64,000 nt of DNA, taken from Arthrobacter jiangjiafuii. GTDB lineage: Bacteria > Actinomycetota > Actinomycetes > Actinomycetales > Micrococcaceae. The DNA is taken from positions 3,348,001 through 3,412,000 of the forward strand of contig NZ_CP076022.1 in assembly GCF_018622995.1 (NCBI RefSeq), in the 5' to 3' direction. Below are positions 1-8,590 of this stretch, in pieces. Under the pieces are notes generated by a model, which was not told where the DNA came from, ran no database searches, and saw nothing but the letters and a program-made list of their open reading frames with translations. The position numbers and the translations under genes are program-made. How positions within the stretch are numbered: the first letter of the stretch is position 1; every line of letters starts with the position of its first letter.

Positions 1-126
1 GCTTTGGCAACGGCGCGCCCCGCGGCGCTCCGCCGCCTTGCCAGCGGACCTCAGCCGCCCCTACCGTGGCAGGAAAACCCGTGGCAGGAAAGCGCGCCCC
101 CAATGAGCCCCTGCCGAGGAGGAGTC

Positions 127-813
127 ATGAGCGCATCGCGGCCGTACCGGGACAGGCAGGACGCCGGGCGGGCCCTCGGCGTCGAACTTGCGCCGTACTT
201 CGGCGCACCGCGGCTGCTGGTCCTGGGACTCCCGCGCGGAGGCGTGCCGGTGGCCGCCGCGGTAGCCGGAGTGCTGCGGGCCCCGCTGGACATCGTGGCC
301 GTGCGAAAGGTCGGGGTGCCGGCCCAGCCGGAGCTGGCCGCCGGCGCCATGGCCTGGCTCGCCGGCAATGTCACCACGGTCCGGAATGAAACCGTGCTGG
401 CGGACTGGCAGCGGGCCATGGGGTCATTCCAGCCGCAGGACGCCGGCGCAGCGGACCGCGCCTTTGACGAGGCCGCCGCCATCTCGCTGCTTGAGCTGAT
501 CCGGCGCGACAAGCTCTACCGGATGCGCCGGCCGCCGCTGGATGTCAGCGGCAGGACGGTGATTGTGGTGGATGACGGGCTCGCCACCGGCAGCACCATG
601 CGGGCCGCGTTGCTGGCGCTGCGCGCGCAGGAGCCGGCCCGGCTGGTAGCGGCGGCTCCGGTCAGCTGCGGCAACGCCGCGGACGCAGCGGCAGTGGCCG
701 ACGACGTCGTCATCCCCTGGAACGGAGCCGGCCTGTCCGCCGTGGGACAGGCCTACGCGGTTTTCGGCCAGACCACGGACGATGAGGTCCGGAAGATCCT
801 GGGCACACCGTGA
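127..813 (+). CDS. Phosphoribosyltransferase-family protein
   Basis: This 228-residue protein has a type I phosphoribosyltransferase fold. The PRPP-binding loop is seen at about residues 145-158 as VIVVDDGLATGST, and an early LGLPRGGVPVA segment is typical of stand-alone PRTase-domain proteins in actinobacteria. The ATG at 127 is chosen because GAGGAGGAG lies just upstream; the frame stays open further 5', but that part is low-complexity and has no ribosome site. The substrate base is unknown. Members of this family are often next to hydrolases, but none is visible here because the window begins just upstream. Confidence 0.85.
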   Translation: MSASRPYRDRQDAGRALGVELAPYFGAPRLLVLGLPRGGVPVAAAVAGVLRAPLDIVAVRKVGVPAQPELAAGAMAWLAGNVTTVRNETVLADWQRAMGSFQPQDAGAADRAFDEAAAISLLELIRRDKLYRMRRPPLDVSGRTVIVVDDGLATGSTMRAALLALRAQEPARLVAAAPVSCGNAADAAAVADDVVIPWNGAGLSAVGQAYAVFGQTTDDEVRKILGTP

Positions 814-906
814 CCGGTTCCGGCGCCACACCCTAGAGATTCGGCGCCCTGGCACCGGATAATTCCTATACGGGGGAACCATCATCCGATGCTGTGGGAG
901 GTTCCA

Positions 907-1500
907 ATGTCCATGTCAGGAAGCGAATTTGGACTCGGCGGGATGAGTCTGGACATAGCCGGACTCACCCGCACAGCAGTCCGCACTATCCGCGGAGGCC
1001 TGGCACTGACCGGGGTCCTCTCCATTGTCCTGGGGGCCCTCGTGCTGTTCTGGCCCGAGGCCACCCTCGAGGTGATCGCGTTCCTGTTCGGGCTGTTCTT
1101 CCTTGTAGCCGGGGCCGTCCGTGTCATCACCGGACTCGTGACACCGTTGTTGGGCGGACTGCGGGTGCTGAACATCCTCACCGGCGTACTGCTCTTCATC
1201 TTTGGCGTGGTGGCGATGCGCAACCCGCTGGCCTCGCTCGCCGTGCTCGCACTGGCGATCGGAGTGGCGTGGATCGTCGAGGGCATCATGGCGCTGGCTG
1301 AAACCGAAAGCGGCGGCTCCCGCTGGTATGCGATCGCCTACGGTGTCATCAGCATTATTGCCGGCATTGTGGTGCTGTTCCTGCCGGTGGGCTCGCTGAC
1401 GACCCTGGTCATCTTCGGCGGCATCTTCCTGGTGGTGCTGGGGATCGTGGAAGTGGTGCGCGCCTTCACCTTCGGCCGGGGCCTGCCGCGGGCTGCGTAG
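907..1500 (+). CDS. DUF308 / HdeD-family membrane protein
   Basis: This small integral membrane protein of about 197 residues has roughly six hydrophobic segments in three pairs, separated by short RxxxG or KxG turns. That is the layout of the HdeD/DUF308 family, named for acid-resistance proteins. The start at 907 follows a GGGAGG site; a second ATG at 913 is possible. The gene stands alone between the phosphoribosyltransferase and amt. Its biochemical role is not known, and a general membrane-stress role is inferred only from the family name. Confidence 0.8.
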   Translation: MSMSGSEFGLGGMSLDIAGLTRTAVRTIRGGLALTGVLSIVLGALVLFWPEATLEVIAFLFGLFFLVAGAVRVITGLVTPLLGGLRVLNILTGVLLFIFGVVAMRNPLASLAVLALAIGVAWIVEGIMALAETESGGSRWYAIAYGVISIIAGIVVLFLPVGSLTTLVIFGGIFLVVLGIVEVVRAFTFGRGLPRAA

Positions 1501-1510
1501 GGCGCATCCG

Positions 1511-1537
1511 GGCATCGGGGACGGGCATCCGGGACGG
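1511..1537. repeat. Short imperfect tandem repeat after the DUF308 stop
   Basis: Two 13-base units, GGGCATCGGGGAC and GGGCATCCGGGAC, lie end to end just after the stop codon, with a further partial copy downstream. They differ at one base. They do not carry the stop itself, unlike several other 3'-end duplications in this window. Confidence 0.6.
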
Positions 1538-1585
1538 GCTTCCAAGCAGGGCATCGAGGCAACGTCCAGCAGGCTCCCAGCAGCT

Positions 1586-1625
1586 GTTAACACAGCGATA
1601 ATCCTGCGGGAAACGTGGTTGTAAT
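1586..1625 (+). promoter_or_regulatory. Possible GlnR-type site upstream of amt
   Basis: Upstream of the ammonium transporter the pentamers TAATC (1599), GAAAC (1610) and GTAAT (1621) are spaced by exactly six bases each. This resembles the GTNAC-N6-GAAAC layout of actinobacterial GlnR boxes, with mismatches in the outer elements. Nitrogen control would fit amt. The match is partial and could be chance. Confidence 0.3.
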
Positions 1626-1708
1626 ACAGCGCCGCGACTCTGGAAGGGCAGGTTTCCTCCCGCCGTTCCGGCCTGCACGGCCGGCCACATCCCGAATGGA
1701 GTACCTCC

Positions 1709-2989
1709 ATGGACTCTGGAAACACCGCCTGGCTGCTTGCCAGTTCCGCTTTGGTTTGCCTGATGATTCCCGGTATCGCCTTCTTCTACGGAGGAATGGT
1801 GGGGTCTCGCCGGATCCTGAACATGATGTTGATGTGCTTTGGGGGCGCCAGCCTGGTTGCCGTGCTGTGGGTGCTTTACGGCTACTCGGCGTCCTTCGGC
1901 AACTCCCTCACCGGGGCCGGGCTCCTCGGAGACCCGCTGGAGTTCCTCGGCCTCTCCGACCTGCTGGTCGAGGACGAGGCCAGTGCGCTGCCGCTGGCAC
2001 TGTTCGCCGCGTTCCAGCTGATGTTCGCCTGCGTCACCACTGCGCTGGTGGCCGGGGCCGCGGCCGGGCGCATGAAGTTCGGCGCGTGGATGCTGTTCGC
2101 GGGTCTGTGGGCCACGCTGGTCTACTTCCCGGTGGCCCACTGGGTGTTCGCGTTCAGCAGCGAGGACGGCTCGGTGACCGGAGGCTGGATCGCCAACCAG
2201 CTCGGTGCCATCGACTTCGCCGGCGGCACCGCCGTCCACCTCAACGCCGGGGTCGCGGCATTGGCCCTGGCCCTGGTCCTGGGCCGCAGCAAGGGCTGGC
2301 CGCACTCCCACGGCAAGCCGCACAGCCGTCCGCTGGTGCTGCTCGGCGCCGGGTTGCTCTGGGTCGGGTGGTACGGCTTCAACGCCGGTTCGGCGCTGAG
2401 CGCCGGGCACACCGCCGCCGTCGTCTTCCTGAACACTGCCGTGGCCGCAGCCGCCGGGCTGCTCGGCTGGATGCTGATGGACCGGCTGCGGCTGGGCACC
2501 TCTTCCTCGCTGGGTGCAGCCTCAGGGCTGATCTCCGCGCTGGTGGCCATCACTCCCGCGTGTGGCGCGGTGAGCCCGCTTGGCGCCCTGGCGATCGGCC
2601 TGCTGGCCGGGCTGGTGTGCTCGCTGGCCATCGAATGGAAGTACCGGCTCGGGTATGACGATTCGCTCGACGTCGTCGGCGTCCACGCCGTCGGAGGCCT
2701 GCTGGGCACCCTGCTGATCGGCCTGTTCGCCACCGAGGCTGCACCGAACGGTGTCAGCGGACTGTTTTACGGCGGCGGTTTCGAGCTGCTGGGAATCCAG
2801 GCGCTCGCAGCGGGGGCAGTGCTTGTCTACTCCTTCGTGGTCACGTGGGTGATCGCCAAGGTCCTGGCGCTGACCATCGGCCTGCGGATCCCCGAGGAAA
2901 GCGAACTGCAGGGCATCGATCTGGCAGCCCACGCCGAATCTGCGTACCTGAACGACGAGGATCCGGTGGAGCTGGGCGCCCGCCCGTAG
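1709..2989 (+). CDS. amt: Ammonium transporter (Amt family)
   Basis: This 426-residue, eleven-helix channel moves ammonium or ammonia across the plasma membrane. The Amt signatures are clear: the FFYGGMVGSRR segment near residues 25-35, and the two pore histidines at about H177 (GGTAVHLNAG) and H326 (VGVHAVGG). The start follows the AT-richer stretch AATGGAGTACCTCC. No glnK or glnD gene follows, so this copy is not in the usual amtB-glnK operon. It ends 32 bases before the stop of the convergent ThDP enzyme. Confidence 0.95.
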   Translation: MDSGNTAWLLASSALVCLMIPGIAFFYGGMVGSRRILNMMLMCFGGASLVAVLWVLYGYSASFGNSLTGAGLLGDPLEFLGLSDLLVEDEASALPLALFAAFQLMFACVTTALVAGAAAGRMKFGAWMLFAGLWATLVYFPVAHWVFAFSSEDGSVTGGWIANQLGAIDFAGGTAVHLNAGVAALALALVLGRSKGWPHSHGKPHSRPLVLLGAGLLWVGWYGFNAGSALSAGHTAAVVFLNTAVAAAAGLLGWMLMDRLRLGTSSSLGAASGLISALVAITPACGAVSPLGALAIGLLAGLVCSLAIEWKYRLGYDDSLDVVGVHAVGGLLGTLLIGLFATEAAPNGVSGLFYGGGFELLGIQALAAGAVLVYSFVVTWVIAKVLALTIGLRIPEESELQGIDLAAHAESAYLNDEDPVELGARP

Positions 2990-3021
2990 CGGATCTCCCG
3001 GCTCCACCGGACAGAAGTCCG

Positions 3022-4827
3022 TCAGTCCTCCGCCAGTGCCTGCTCCTGGCGGAGGTAGACGGAGAGCAGGTCCCGGGCGTGCTGCGTCTGCGGGCCTTCC
3101 TTTTCCATCGCTTCCATCATGGATTCCGCCTGTGCCCTGCCGCCGGGGAACGGCGGCAGCAGCGGAACATCCGGGTCCGTGAGGACCTCGATGATGCACG
3201 GCCGGTTCGCGGCGAGCGCCCGGTCCCAGGCCTGCCCCAGCAGTTCCGGGTCCTCCACCCTGATGCCCTCGAAGCCCAACAGCTCCGCGTAGCCGGCATA
3301 GTTGAAGTCCGGCAGCGCCTGGCTGGATTCAAACCGGGGCTCGGTTTCCATCTCCCGCTGTTCCCAGGTGACCTCGGCCAGTTCGCGGTTGTTCAGCACG
3401 CAGACAATAAACCGCGGGTCCTTCCACTGCTGCCAGAGCCGGCTGACGGTAATCAGTTCAGTGATGCCGGCCATCTGCATGGCCCCGTCACCGGCCAGCG
3501 CGACCAGCGGCCGGTCCGGGGCGGCGAGCTTCGCGGCTATCCCGTACGGCACGGCGCAGCCCATGCTGGCCAGCGTGCTGGACAGGTGGGCCGGAACTCC
3601 GGGCGGCAGACGCAGCTGGCGGGCGTACCAGTAGACGGAACTGCCGACGTCGACCGCCACCTGCGCGTTGGCCGGCAGGCGGCGGCTCAGCTCGTGGACA
3701 ACGCGTTCCGGGTTGACCGGATCCGCCGGGGTGAAGGCCCGCTCCAGGGACAACTCGTGCCAGGAGCGCACGGCCTGTTCGACGTCGTCGCGCCAGGGGG
3801 TGCGGCCGCGGTCCTTCAGCAGCGGCAGCAGCGCGTCCAGGCTGGCGGCTGCCTCTCCGGTCACGGCGGTTTCCACCGGATACCGGTTGCCGATGGCGGC
3901 GGAATCAATATCGATCTGCACCGCCCGGGCGGCGCCGGGCGGCGGATAGAACTCGGTCCAGGGATCGTTGGAGCCGATGATCAGCAGCGTGTCGCAGTTG
4001 GCCAGCGCGAATCCGCTGGCGGAGGTGCCCAGGTGGCCCATCACGCCGGCGGCCAGCGGCAGCGATTCATCGACGTAGGGCTTGCCGAGCAGGCTGGTGG
4101 TAATGGCGGCGCCCAGTTTTTCGGCGACTGCCACCACCTGCTCCTGCGCGTGCCGGGCGCCCTGCCCCACCAGCAGCGCCACCTTCTGCCCGTTGTTGAG
4201 CAGGTCGGCGGCAGCCTGGATGTCCTGGTGCCGGGGCTGGATCTGCGCCGGCACCCAGACCGGAGCCGTGCTGAGCACGCCGTGTTCCTGGTCCAGCTCC
4301 GGGGCCGGAGCCTGCTGGACGTCATGCGGCAGGATCACCACGGACGGCGTGCGGGTGGCCAGCGCTTCCTTGAAGGCCCGGTCAATGACCAGCGGCGCCT
4401 GCTCCGGGCTGGAGACCTGCTGGCGGAAGCCGGAGGCCACGTCACGGAAGAGGTGCATCAGGTCCACCTCCTGCATATAGGCCGAACCCAGGACGCTCAG
4501 GCTTTGCTGCCCGACGATGGCCACCACCGGCACGGAATCCATCCGGGCGTCGTAGAGGCCGTTGAGCAGGTGGATGGCACCGGGCCCCTGAGTGGAAACC
4601 ACCACCCCCACTTCCCCGGTGTACTTCGCGTGGCCCACGGCCATGAACGCCGCGTTTTCCTCGTGCCGCGCCTGGATGAACTCCGGCCCGCTGGCCCGGC
4701 GCAGGGCGCCCATCAGGGGGTTGATGCCGTCCCCGCTGTAGCCGAAGATCCGGCCCACGCCCCAGGCCTTCAGCCGCCGGACCATCAGGTCCGCAACCAG
4801 CTCCGGCTCTTCCTGTGCTCCACCCAT
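3022..4827 (-). CDS. Thiamine-pyrophosphate-requiring enzyme, pyruvate-oxidase-like
   Basis: This 601-residue protein of the acetolactate synthase/pyruvate oxidase superfamily has three domains in the normal order. The N-terminal Pyr domain carries the activating glutamate in ARHEENAAFMA, a central nucleotide-binding domain follows, and the C-terminal PP domain has the GDGAMQ...LNN thiamine-diphosphate/Mg2+ motif. A well-placed GGGAGG site precedes the ATG at 4827. Close relatives are annotated as pyruvate dehydrogenase (quinone)/PoxB or only as ThDP-requiring proteins. Oxidative decarboxylation of pyruvate is therefore likely but not proven. The last residues form a polar helix that could be a membrane or lipid-binding tail as in PoxB. 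Confidence 0.85.
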   Translation of the reverse strand: MGGAQEEPELVADLMVRRLKAWGVGRIFGYSGDGINPLMGALRRASGPEFIQARHEENAAFMAVGHAKYTGEVGVVVSTQGPGAIHLLNGLYDARMDSVPVVAIVGQQSLSVLGSAYMQEVDLMHLFRDVASGFRQQVSSPEQAPLVIDRAFKEALATRTPSVVILPHDVQQAPAPELDQEHGVLSTAPVWVPAQIQPRHQDIQAAADLLNNGQKVALLVGQGARHAQEQVVAVAEKLGAAITTSLLGKPYVDESLPLAAGVMGHLGTSASGFALANCDTLLIIGSNDPWTEFYPPPGAARAVQIDIDSAAIGNRYPVETAVTGEAAASLDALLPLLKDRGRTPWRDDVEQAVRSWHELSLERAFTPADPVNPERVVHELSRRLPANAQVAVDVGSSVYWYARQLRLPPGVPAHLSSTLASMGCAVPYGIAAKLAAPDRPLVALAGDGAMQMAGITELITVSRLWQQWKDPRFIVCVLNNRELAEVTWEQREMETEPRFESSQALPDFNYAGYAELLGFEGIRVEDPELLGQAWDRALAANRPCIIEVLTDPDVPLLPPFPGGRAQAESMMEAMEKEGPQTQHARDLLSVYLRQEQALAED

Positions 4828-4893
4828 TACTGCCTCCCGGTGATGATCAGCGTGCTTGCTTTTTCCACCCTACTTCCCGCTATGCTCGGCAGC

Positions 4894-5451
4894 ATGGGCA
4901 AGGTTATTTACTACGTCGCATCATCCATGGATGGTTATATCGCCACGGAGGACGACAATCTGGACTGGTTGCTGAGCTTCGGCTTCGAGGCCTTCCAGGC
5001 CCACTTCGACCAGTTCATGGCTTCCGTTGGCTCACTGGTGATGGGCTCGGCCACCTATGAGTGGGTGCGCGTCAACGAGCCCGGCACCTGGGCGTACGGC
5101 ACGCTCCCCTGCCAGGTCCTGACCAGCCGCAGCCTGCAGGCACCGGAAGGCACCGGCGTGCGCTTCACCTCCGGGGACATCGGGTCGATCTGCGCGGCGG
5201 CGGTCTCCGATGCAGGGGACGCCGACGTCTGGGTGATAGGTGGCGGCAAGGTGGCGGCACAGTTCGCCGACGCGGGGTTGCTGGACGAAATCCGGGTCAC
5301 GTATATGCCCGTCGCCCTGGGCCGCGGACGCCCCTTGCTGCCGGTGACAGCGCCCACCGCGCCCATGCGGCTGACCGGCACGACGTCGTTCAACGGCGGG
5401 GCGGCCGAGCTCCGGTATTCGCTGGAATTGCGTCCCCCGCAGCACCTGTAG
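4894..5451 (+). CDS. Dihydrofolate-reductase-family (RibD C-terminal-like) protein
   Basis: This 185-residue protein has the DHFR/RibD-C fold: an N-terminal MGKVIYYVASSMDGYIA strand-loop, a central GSATYEW segment and a GGGKVAAQF nucleotide-binding turn. Such single-domain proteins probably reduce a pterin or flavin-like substrate with NADPH, but the substrate is not known. It is divergent from the ThDP enzyme with 66 bases between starts. An in-frame ATG 12 bases upstream is an alternative start; neither has a strong ribosome site. It is not the housekeeping folA, because it lacks the canonical DHFR folate-pocket pattern. Confidence 0.85.
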   Translation: MGKVIYYVASSMDGYIATEDDNLDWLLSFGFEAFQAHFDQFMASVGSLVMGSATYEWVRVNEPGTWAYGTLPCQVLTSRSLQAPEGTGVRFTSGDIGSICAAAVSDAGDADVWVIGGGKVAAQFADAGLLDEIRVTYMPVALGRGRPLLPVTAPTAPMRLTGTTSFNGGAAELRYSLELRPPQHL

Positions 5452-5540
5452 AGTGTGAGTTTGTGCACACCGGAGCGTGTTTTGAACGTTGCGCCGGCAC
5501 ACGCTCCACGCAGTCTCTTCGAAAGTTACAGGTCAGTCTC

Positions 5541-6356
5541 ATGGGGACAGATATCCGCACCCGCAACAACGTTCGGGTCCTGGGCAACCCGGACGGCCCG
5601 GTCATCATGTTCGCGCATGGCTTCGGCTGCGACCAGGGCATGTTCCACCGTGTCCTGCCCCGATTCATCGCTGATTACCGGGTGGTCCTGTTCGACCACG
5701 TGGGTGCGGGCAACTCCGACCCGGAGGCCTACGCCTCGGCCAAGTACTCCTCACTGGCCGGCTACACCTCCGATGTCCAGGAGATCATGGCGGAACTCGA
5801 CCTGCAGGAGGTCACCTTTGTGGGCCACAGCGTCGGCGGCATGATGGGTGTGGCTGCAGCAGCGGCAGATCCGTCCCGCTTCAAGGCCCTGGTCTTCCTC
5901 GCCTCCTCGCCCAGCTACATGGATTACCCGGAAGACGGGTACGTGGGCGGCACGTCCCAGTCAGACATCCACGAACTGCTGGCGTCGCTGGACAACAACT
6001 ACATGGTCTGGGCCGCAGCCATGGCCCCGGTCATCATGGGCAACCCCGATTCCCCCGAGCTCCATGCCGAACTCGAGGGCGGCATCTGCCGGATCAATCC
6101 AACGGTTGCACGCGAATTTGCCCGGGTTGCCTTCCTCACCGATATCCGCCACCTGCTCACCGATGTCACTGTGCCGGCCCTGGTCATGCAGTGCAGCAAC
6201 GACATGCTGGCGCCCGTGGAGGTCGGTGAGTACACGCAGGAACACCTGCCCAATGCAACGCTGACTGTCCTGGAGGCCACCGGCCACCTGCCGCATGTCA
6301 GCGCTCCCGCAGAAACGGCAGACACGATCATCGGCTACCTGAGCCGGGCAGCGTAA
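5541..6356 (+). CDS. rsbQ: RsbQ-like alpha/beta hydrolase
   Basis: This 271-residue protein matches the RsbQ branch of alpha/beta hydrolases. That branch includes Bacillus RsbQ, needed for activation of the PAS-domain phosphatase RsbP, and the plant D14/KAI2 receptors. The catalytic triad reads S97 (GHSVGG), D221 (CSNDML) and H249 (GHLPH), at nearly the positions of the Bacillus protein, and the oxyanion strand is AHGFGCDQ. It ends six bases before a PAS histidine kinase, so the two are almost surely co-transcribed. The family suggests that it makes or delivers a small ligand to that PAS domain; this last step is inference. Confidence 0.9.
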   Translation: MGTDIRTRNNVRVLGNPDGPVIMFAHGFGCDQGMFHRVLPRFIADYRVVLFDHVGAGNSDPEAYASAKYSSLAGYTSDVQEIMAELDLQEVTFVGHSVGGMMGVAAAAADPSRFKALVFLASSPSYMDYPEDGYVGGTSQSDIHELLASLDNNYMVWAAAMAPVIMGNPDSPELHAELEGGICRINPTVAREFARVAFLTDIRHLLTDVTVPALVMQCSNDMLAPVEVGEYTQEHLPNATLTVLEATGHLPHVSAPAETADTIIGYLSRAA

Positions 6357-6362
6357 CACCCG

Positions 6363-7958
6363 ATGGGCGAGCTCACCCTGGACTATGCCGCCCTTTTCCA
6401 CGACGCCCCGGCCGGCTACCTGATCACCACGACCGGTGGCACCATCGTGGAGGTCAACCGCACCCTGCTGGCCTGGCTGGGGAGAACGCATGCCGAACTT
6501 GTGGGCACCAGCTTCCTGAAGCTGCTGCCGATCGGCGACCGCATCCTGTACGCCACCCACGCCTCGCCCCAGATGGGAACCGCCGGCGCGTTCGCCGAGC
6601 TCGCCGTTGACCTGACAAAGGCCGACGGGGACCGGATGCCGTGCCTGTTGTCGGCCAGCCGGATTCCGGCCGACGGCGCGCAGCCGGCGCTGGACCGCGT
6701 CATAGTCTTCAACGCCCACGAGCGGCGGCTCTATGAGCAGGAACTGGTCTCCACCCTGCGCAAGGCGGAGGAGGCTGAAACGGCGCGGGCCAGCGCTGAG
6801 GCGTCAGTCGCCGCCCAGCAGGAGGCGCTGCGGCAAAAGGACCTCGTGCTGCAGGCCAGCCTCGCCGAAAGCCGGCGCAAGGAATCGCTGCTGGAGACCA
6901 TCCTGAACACGGTGGAGGTTGGCGTGGTGGTGGTCGACGAGGTGGGCAACAACGTGCTGACCAACAGCCGGCAGGAGTTCAACCGCCTGCATGCCCTTCC
7001 GCCGGGTGTCCGTGACGCTGTGGAGTGCGAACTGCTGATTTTCGGCACCGACCGCGTGACACCCCTGCCCGCGGACCTGCGGCCGATCCGGCGGGCGGTG
7101 TTGGGTGAGTCCTTCTCGGATCAGTTGGTGTGGTTCGGGGCAGGCGATCACCAGCGCGCGCTGAGTGTCTCGGCGCGGTCCGTGCGCGGCGAGGGTGCTT
7201 TCCGCGGATCGGTGATCGCCTTCAGCGACGTCACCGGCCTGGTGGAGGCGATCCGGGTCAAAGAGGATTTTGTGGCCAACGTGTCCCATGAGCTGCGGAC
7301 GCCGCTTACCTCGATCATGGGCTACCTGGACCTAGTGCTCGAAGACGCGGAGGACCTGCCCGGCCACGTCACAACCTCCCTGAAGGTGGCCCTGCGCAAC
7401 TCCGAGAAGCTGCTGGCGCTGGTCTCGGACCTGCTCACCGCAGCTACCGGCGGCAACACCGTCTCGCTGCAGCCGGCTGACCTGACCGAGCTGATCCAGG
7501 CGGCAATCACCTCCGCGACGCCGCGTGCGCAGATCAACGGAGTGGATTTTGTTGCCGACCTCCCTGCCGATCTGCCGGATACCGTGGATCCGGACCGCAT
7601 CGGCCAGGTGCTGGATAACCTGCTCTCGAATGCGGTCAAGTACTCGCCCGACGGCGGGCAGGTGACGGTAAGTGCCCGGCGCACCCGGACGCATACCGTG
7701 ATCACGGTGGCGGACACCGGTATCGGCATGACCGCAGCTGAGCAGACCGAGGTGTTCACCAAGTTCTTCCGGTCCGCTACCGCCCGCAAAGCCGCGATTC
7801 CCGGCGTCGGCCTGGGCCTGGTCATCAGCCGCAAAATCGTTGAGGAACACCACGGCACCATCACCCTGACCAGCGAGCCGGGCAAGGGAACTGTCTTTAC
7901 CGTCACACTCCCGCTTGCCCGCCACGAAGCGGATTTTGTGGCCCCGAACCTGTTGTGA
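6363..7958 (+). CDS. PAS-domain sensor histidine kinase
   Basis: This 531-residue cytoplasmic kinase has no membrane segment. An N-terminal PAS domain spans residues 8-120, a coiled coil 125-180, and a second PAS-like domain 185-290. The HisKA helix follows, with phosphoacceptor H309 in NVSHELRTPL, then an HATPase domain with N box (DNLLSNAVKYSP), G1 (DTGIGM) and G2 (GVGLGL). It starts six bases after the rsbQ stop and probably depends on translational coupling, since no strong ribosome site is seen. No response regulator is adjacent, so its partner is elsewhere. The pairing replaces the RsbP phosphatase of Bacillus with a kinase. Confidence 0.93.
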   Translation: MGELTLDYAALFHDAPAGYLITTTGGTIVEVNRTLLAWLGRTHAELVGTSFLKLLPIGDRILYATHASPQMGTAGAFAELAVDLTKADGDRMPCLLSASRIPADGAQPALDRVIVFNAHERRLYEQELVSTLRKAEEAETARASAEASVAAQQEALRQKDLVLQASLAESRRKESLLETILNTVEVGVVVVDEVGNNVLTNSRQEFNRLHALPPGVRDAVECELLIFGTDRVTPLPADLRPIRRAVLGESFSDQLVWFGAGDHQRALSVSARSVRGEGAFRGSVIAFSDVTGLVEAIRVKEDFVANVSHELRTPLTSIMGYLDLVLEDAEDLPGHVTTSLKVALRNSEKLLALVSDLLTAATGGNTVSLQPADLTELIQAAITSATPRAQINGVDFVADLPADLPDTVDPDRIGQVLDNLLSNAVKYSPDGGQVTVSARRTRTHTVITVADTGIGMTAAEQTEVFTKFFRSATARKAAIPGVGLGLVISRKIVEEHHGTITLTSEPGKGTVFTVTLPLARHEADFVAPNLL

Positions 7959-8016
7959 AAATATCCAAGGGTTGATCCCGGCCTGCCGCCGGGCCGAATG
8001 ATCAGGGGAGCAGCCG

Positions 8017-8565
8017 ATGGCCGACAACGGAATCTCTCCGGCGCGGAAAGTCCTGCGCCGGCTGGGGTCGTTTTCGCTTGTCGGCACCGTGGCATTCATT
8101 GTGGATGTGGCACTCTTCAACGTACTGGCCTCCACGTTCCTGGATGACAGCCCGATCACGGCGAAGATCGCCTCCGTTACCGCCGCGACCACTGTCTCCT
8201 GGCTTGGCAGCCGCTACCTGACCTTCCGCAAGACCCGCGGCCGGAGCATCCGCAGCGAAACGCTGCTGTTCGCCCTGACCAACTTGGTGGGCCTGCTGAT
8301 CGCCACCGGCTGCCTCTATATCTCCCACTATCTGCTGGGATTCGACAGCCAGTTCGCCGACAACGTCTCCGGCAACGTCGTGGGTGTGCTCGCCGGAAAC
8401 ATCTTCCGCTATTTCGCCTACCGCTACATCGTGTTCACCACCGAAGAGGAACGGGCGGCCCGGGCCGCATCAAAGGAAAACGGCCCGGGCACGGCCAGTG
8501 CCGCCGGGGACGGTGCGCCCGGGGAGAGCCCGTCTGCGGAGAGTGCACTGAAGGAAAACGCGTAG
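8017..8565 (+). CDS. GtrA-family membrane protein
   Basis: This 182-residue protein has the four hydrophobic helices of the GtrA family, with the signatures FSLVGTVAFIVDVALFNVL near the start, WLGSRYLTFRKT after helix 2 and NIFRYFAYRYIVF at the end of helix 4. The family takes part in moving polyprenyl-linked sugars across the membrane or in teichoic acid and arabinogalactan decoration. A hydrophilic, acidic, Ala/Gly-rich tail of about 35 residues follows the last helix. An AGGGGAG site precedes the ATG. No glycosyltransferase is adjacent. Confidence 0.88.
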   Translation: MADNGISPARKVLRRLGSFSLVGTVAFIVDVALFNVLASTFLDDSPITAKIASVTAATTVSWLGSRYLTFRKTRGRSIRSETLLFALTNLVGLLIATGCLYISHYLLGFDSQFADNVSGNVVGVLAGNIFRYFAYRYIVFTTEEERAARAASKENGPGTASAAGDGAPGESPSAESALKENA

Positions 8566-8590
8566 CCCTCCCCGCTGCCAGGCCGGCTGC

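Noticed and set aside
1-126. Continuation of the phosphoribosyltransferase frame to the window start
   Set aside because: The stretch is GC-rich and low-complexity, and the GAGGAGGAG site clearly marks the ATG at 127.
2845-4893. Very long plus-strand open frame opposite the ThDP enzyme
   Set aside because: Its translation is low-complexity and mirrors the minus-strand gene, a usual effect of high GC. Only its last part, from 4894, is a real gene (the DHFR-like protein).
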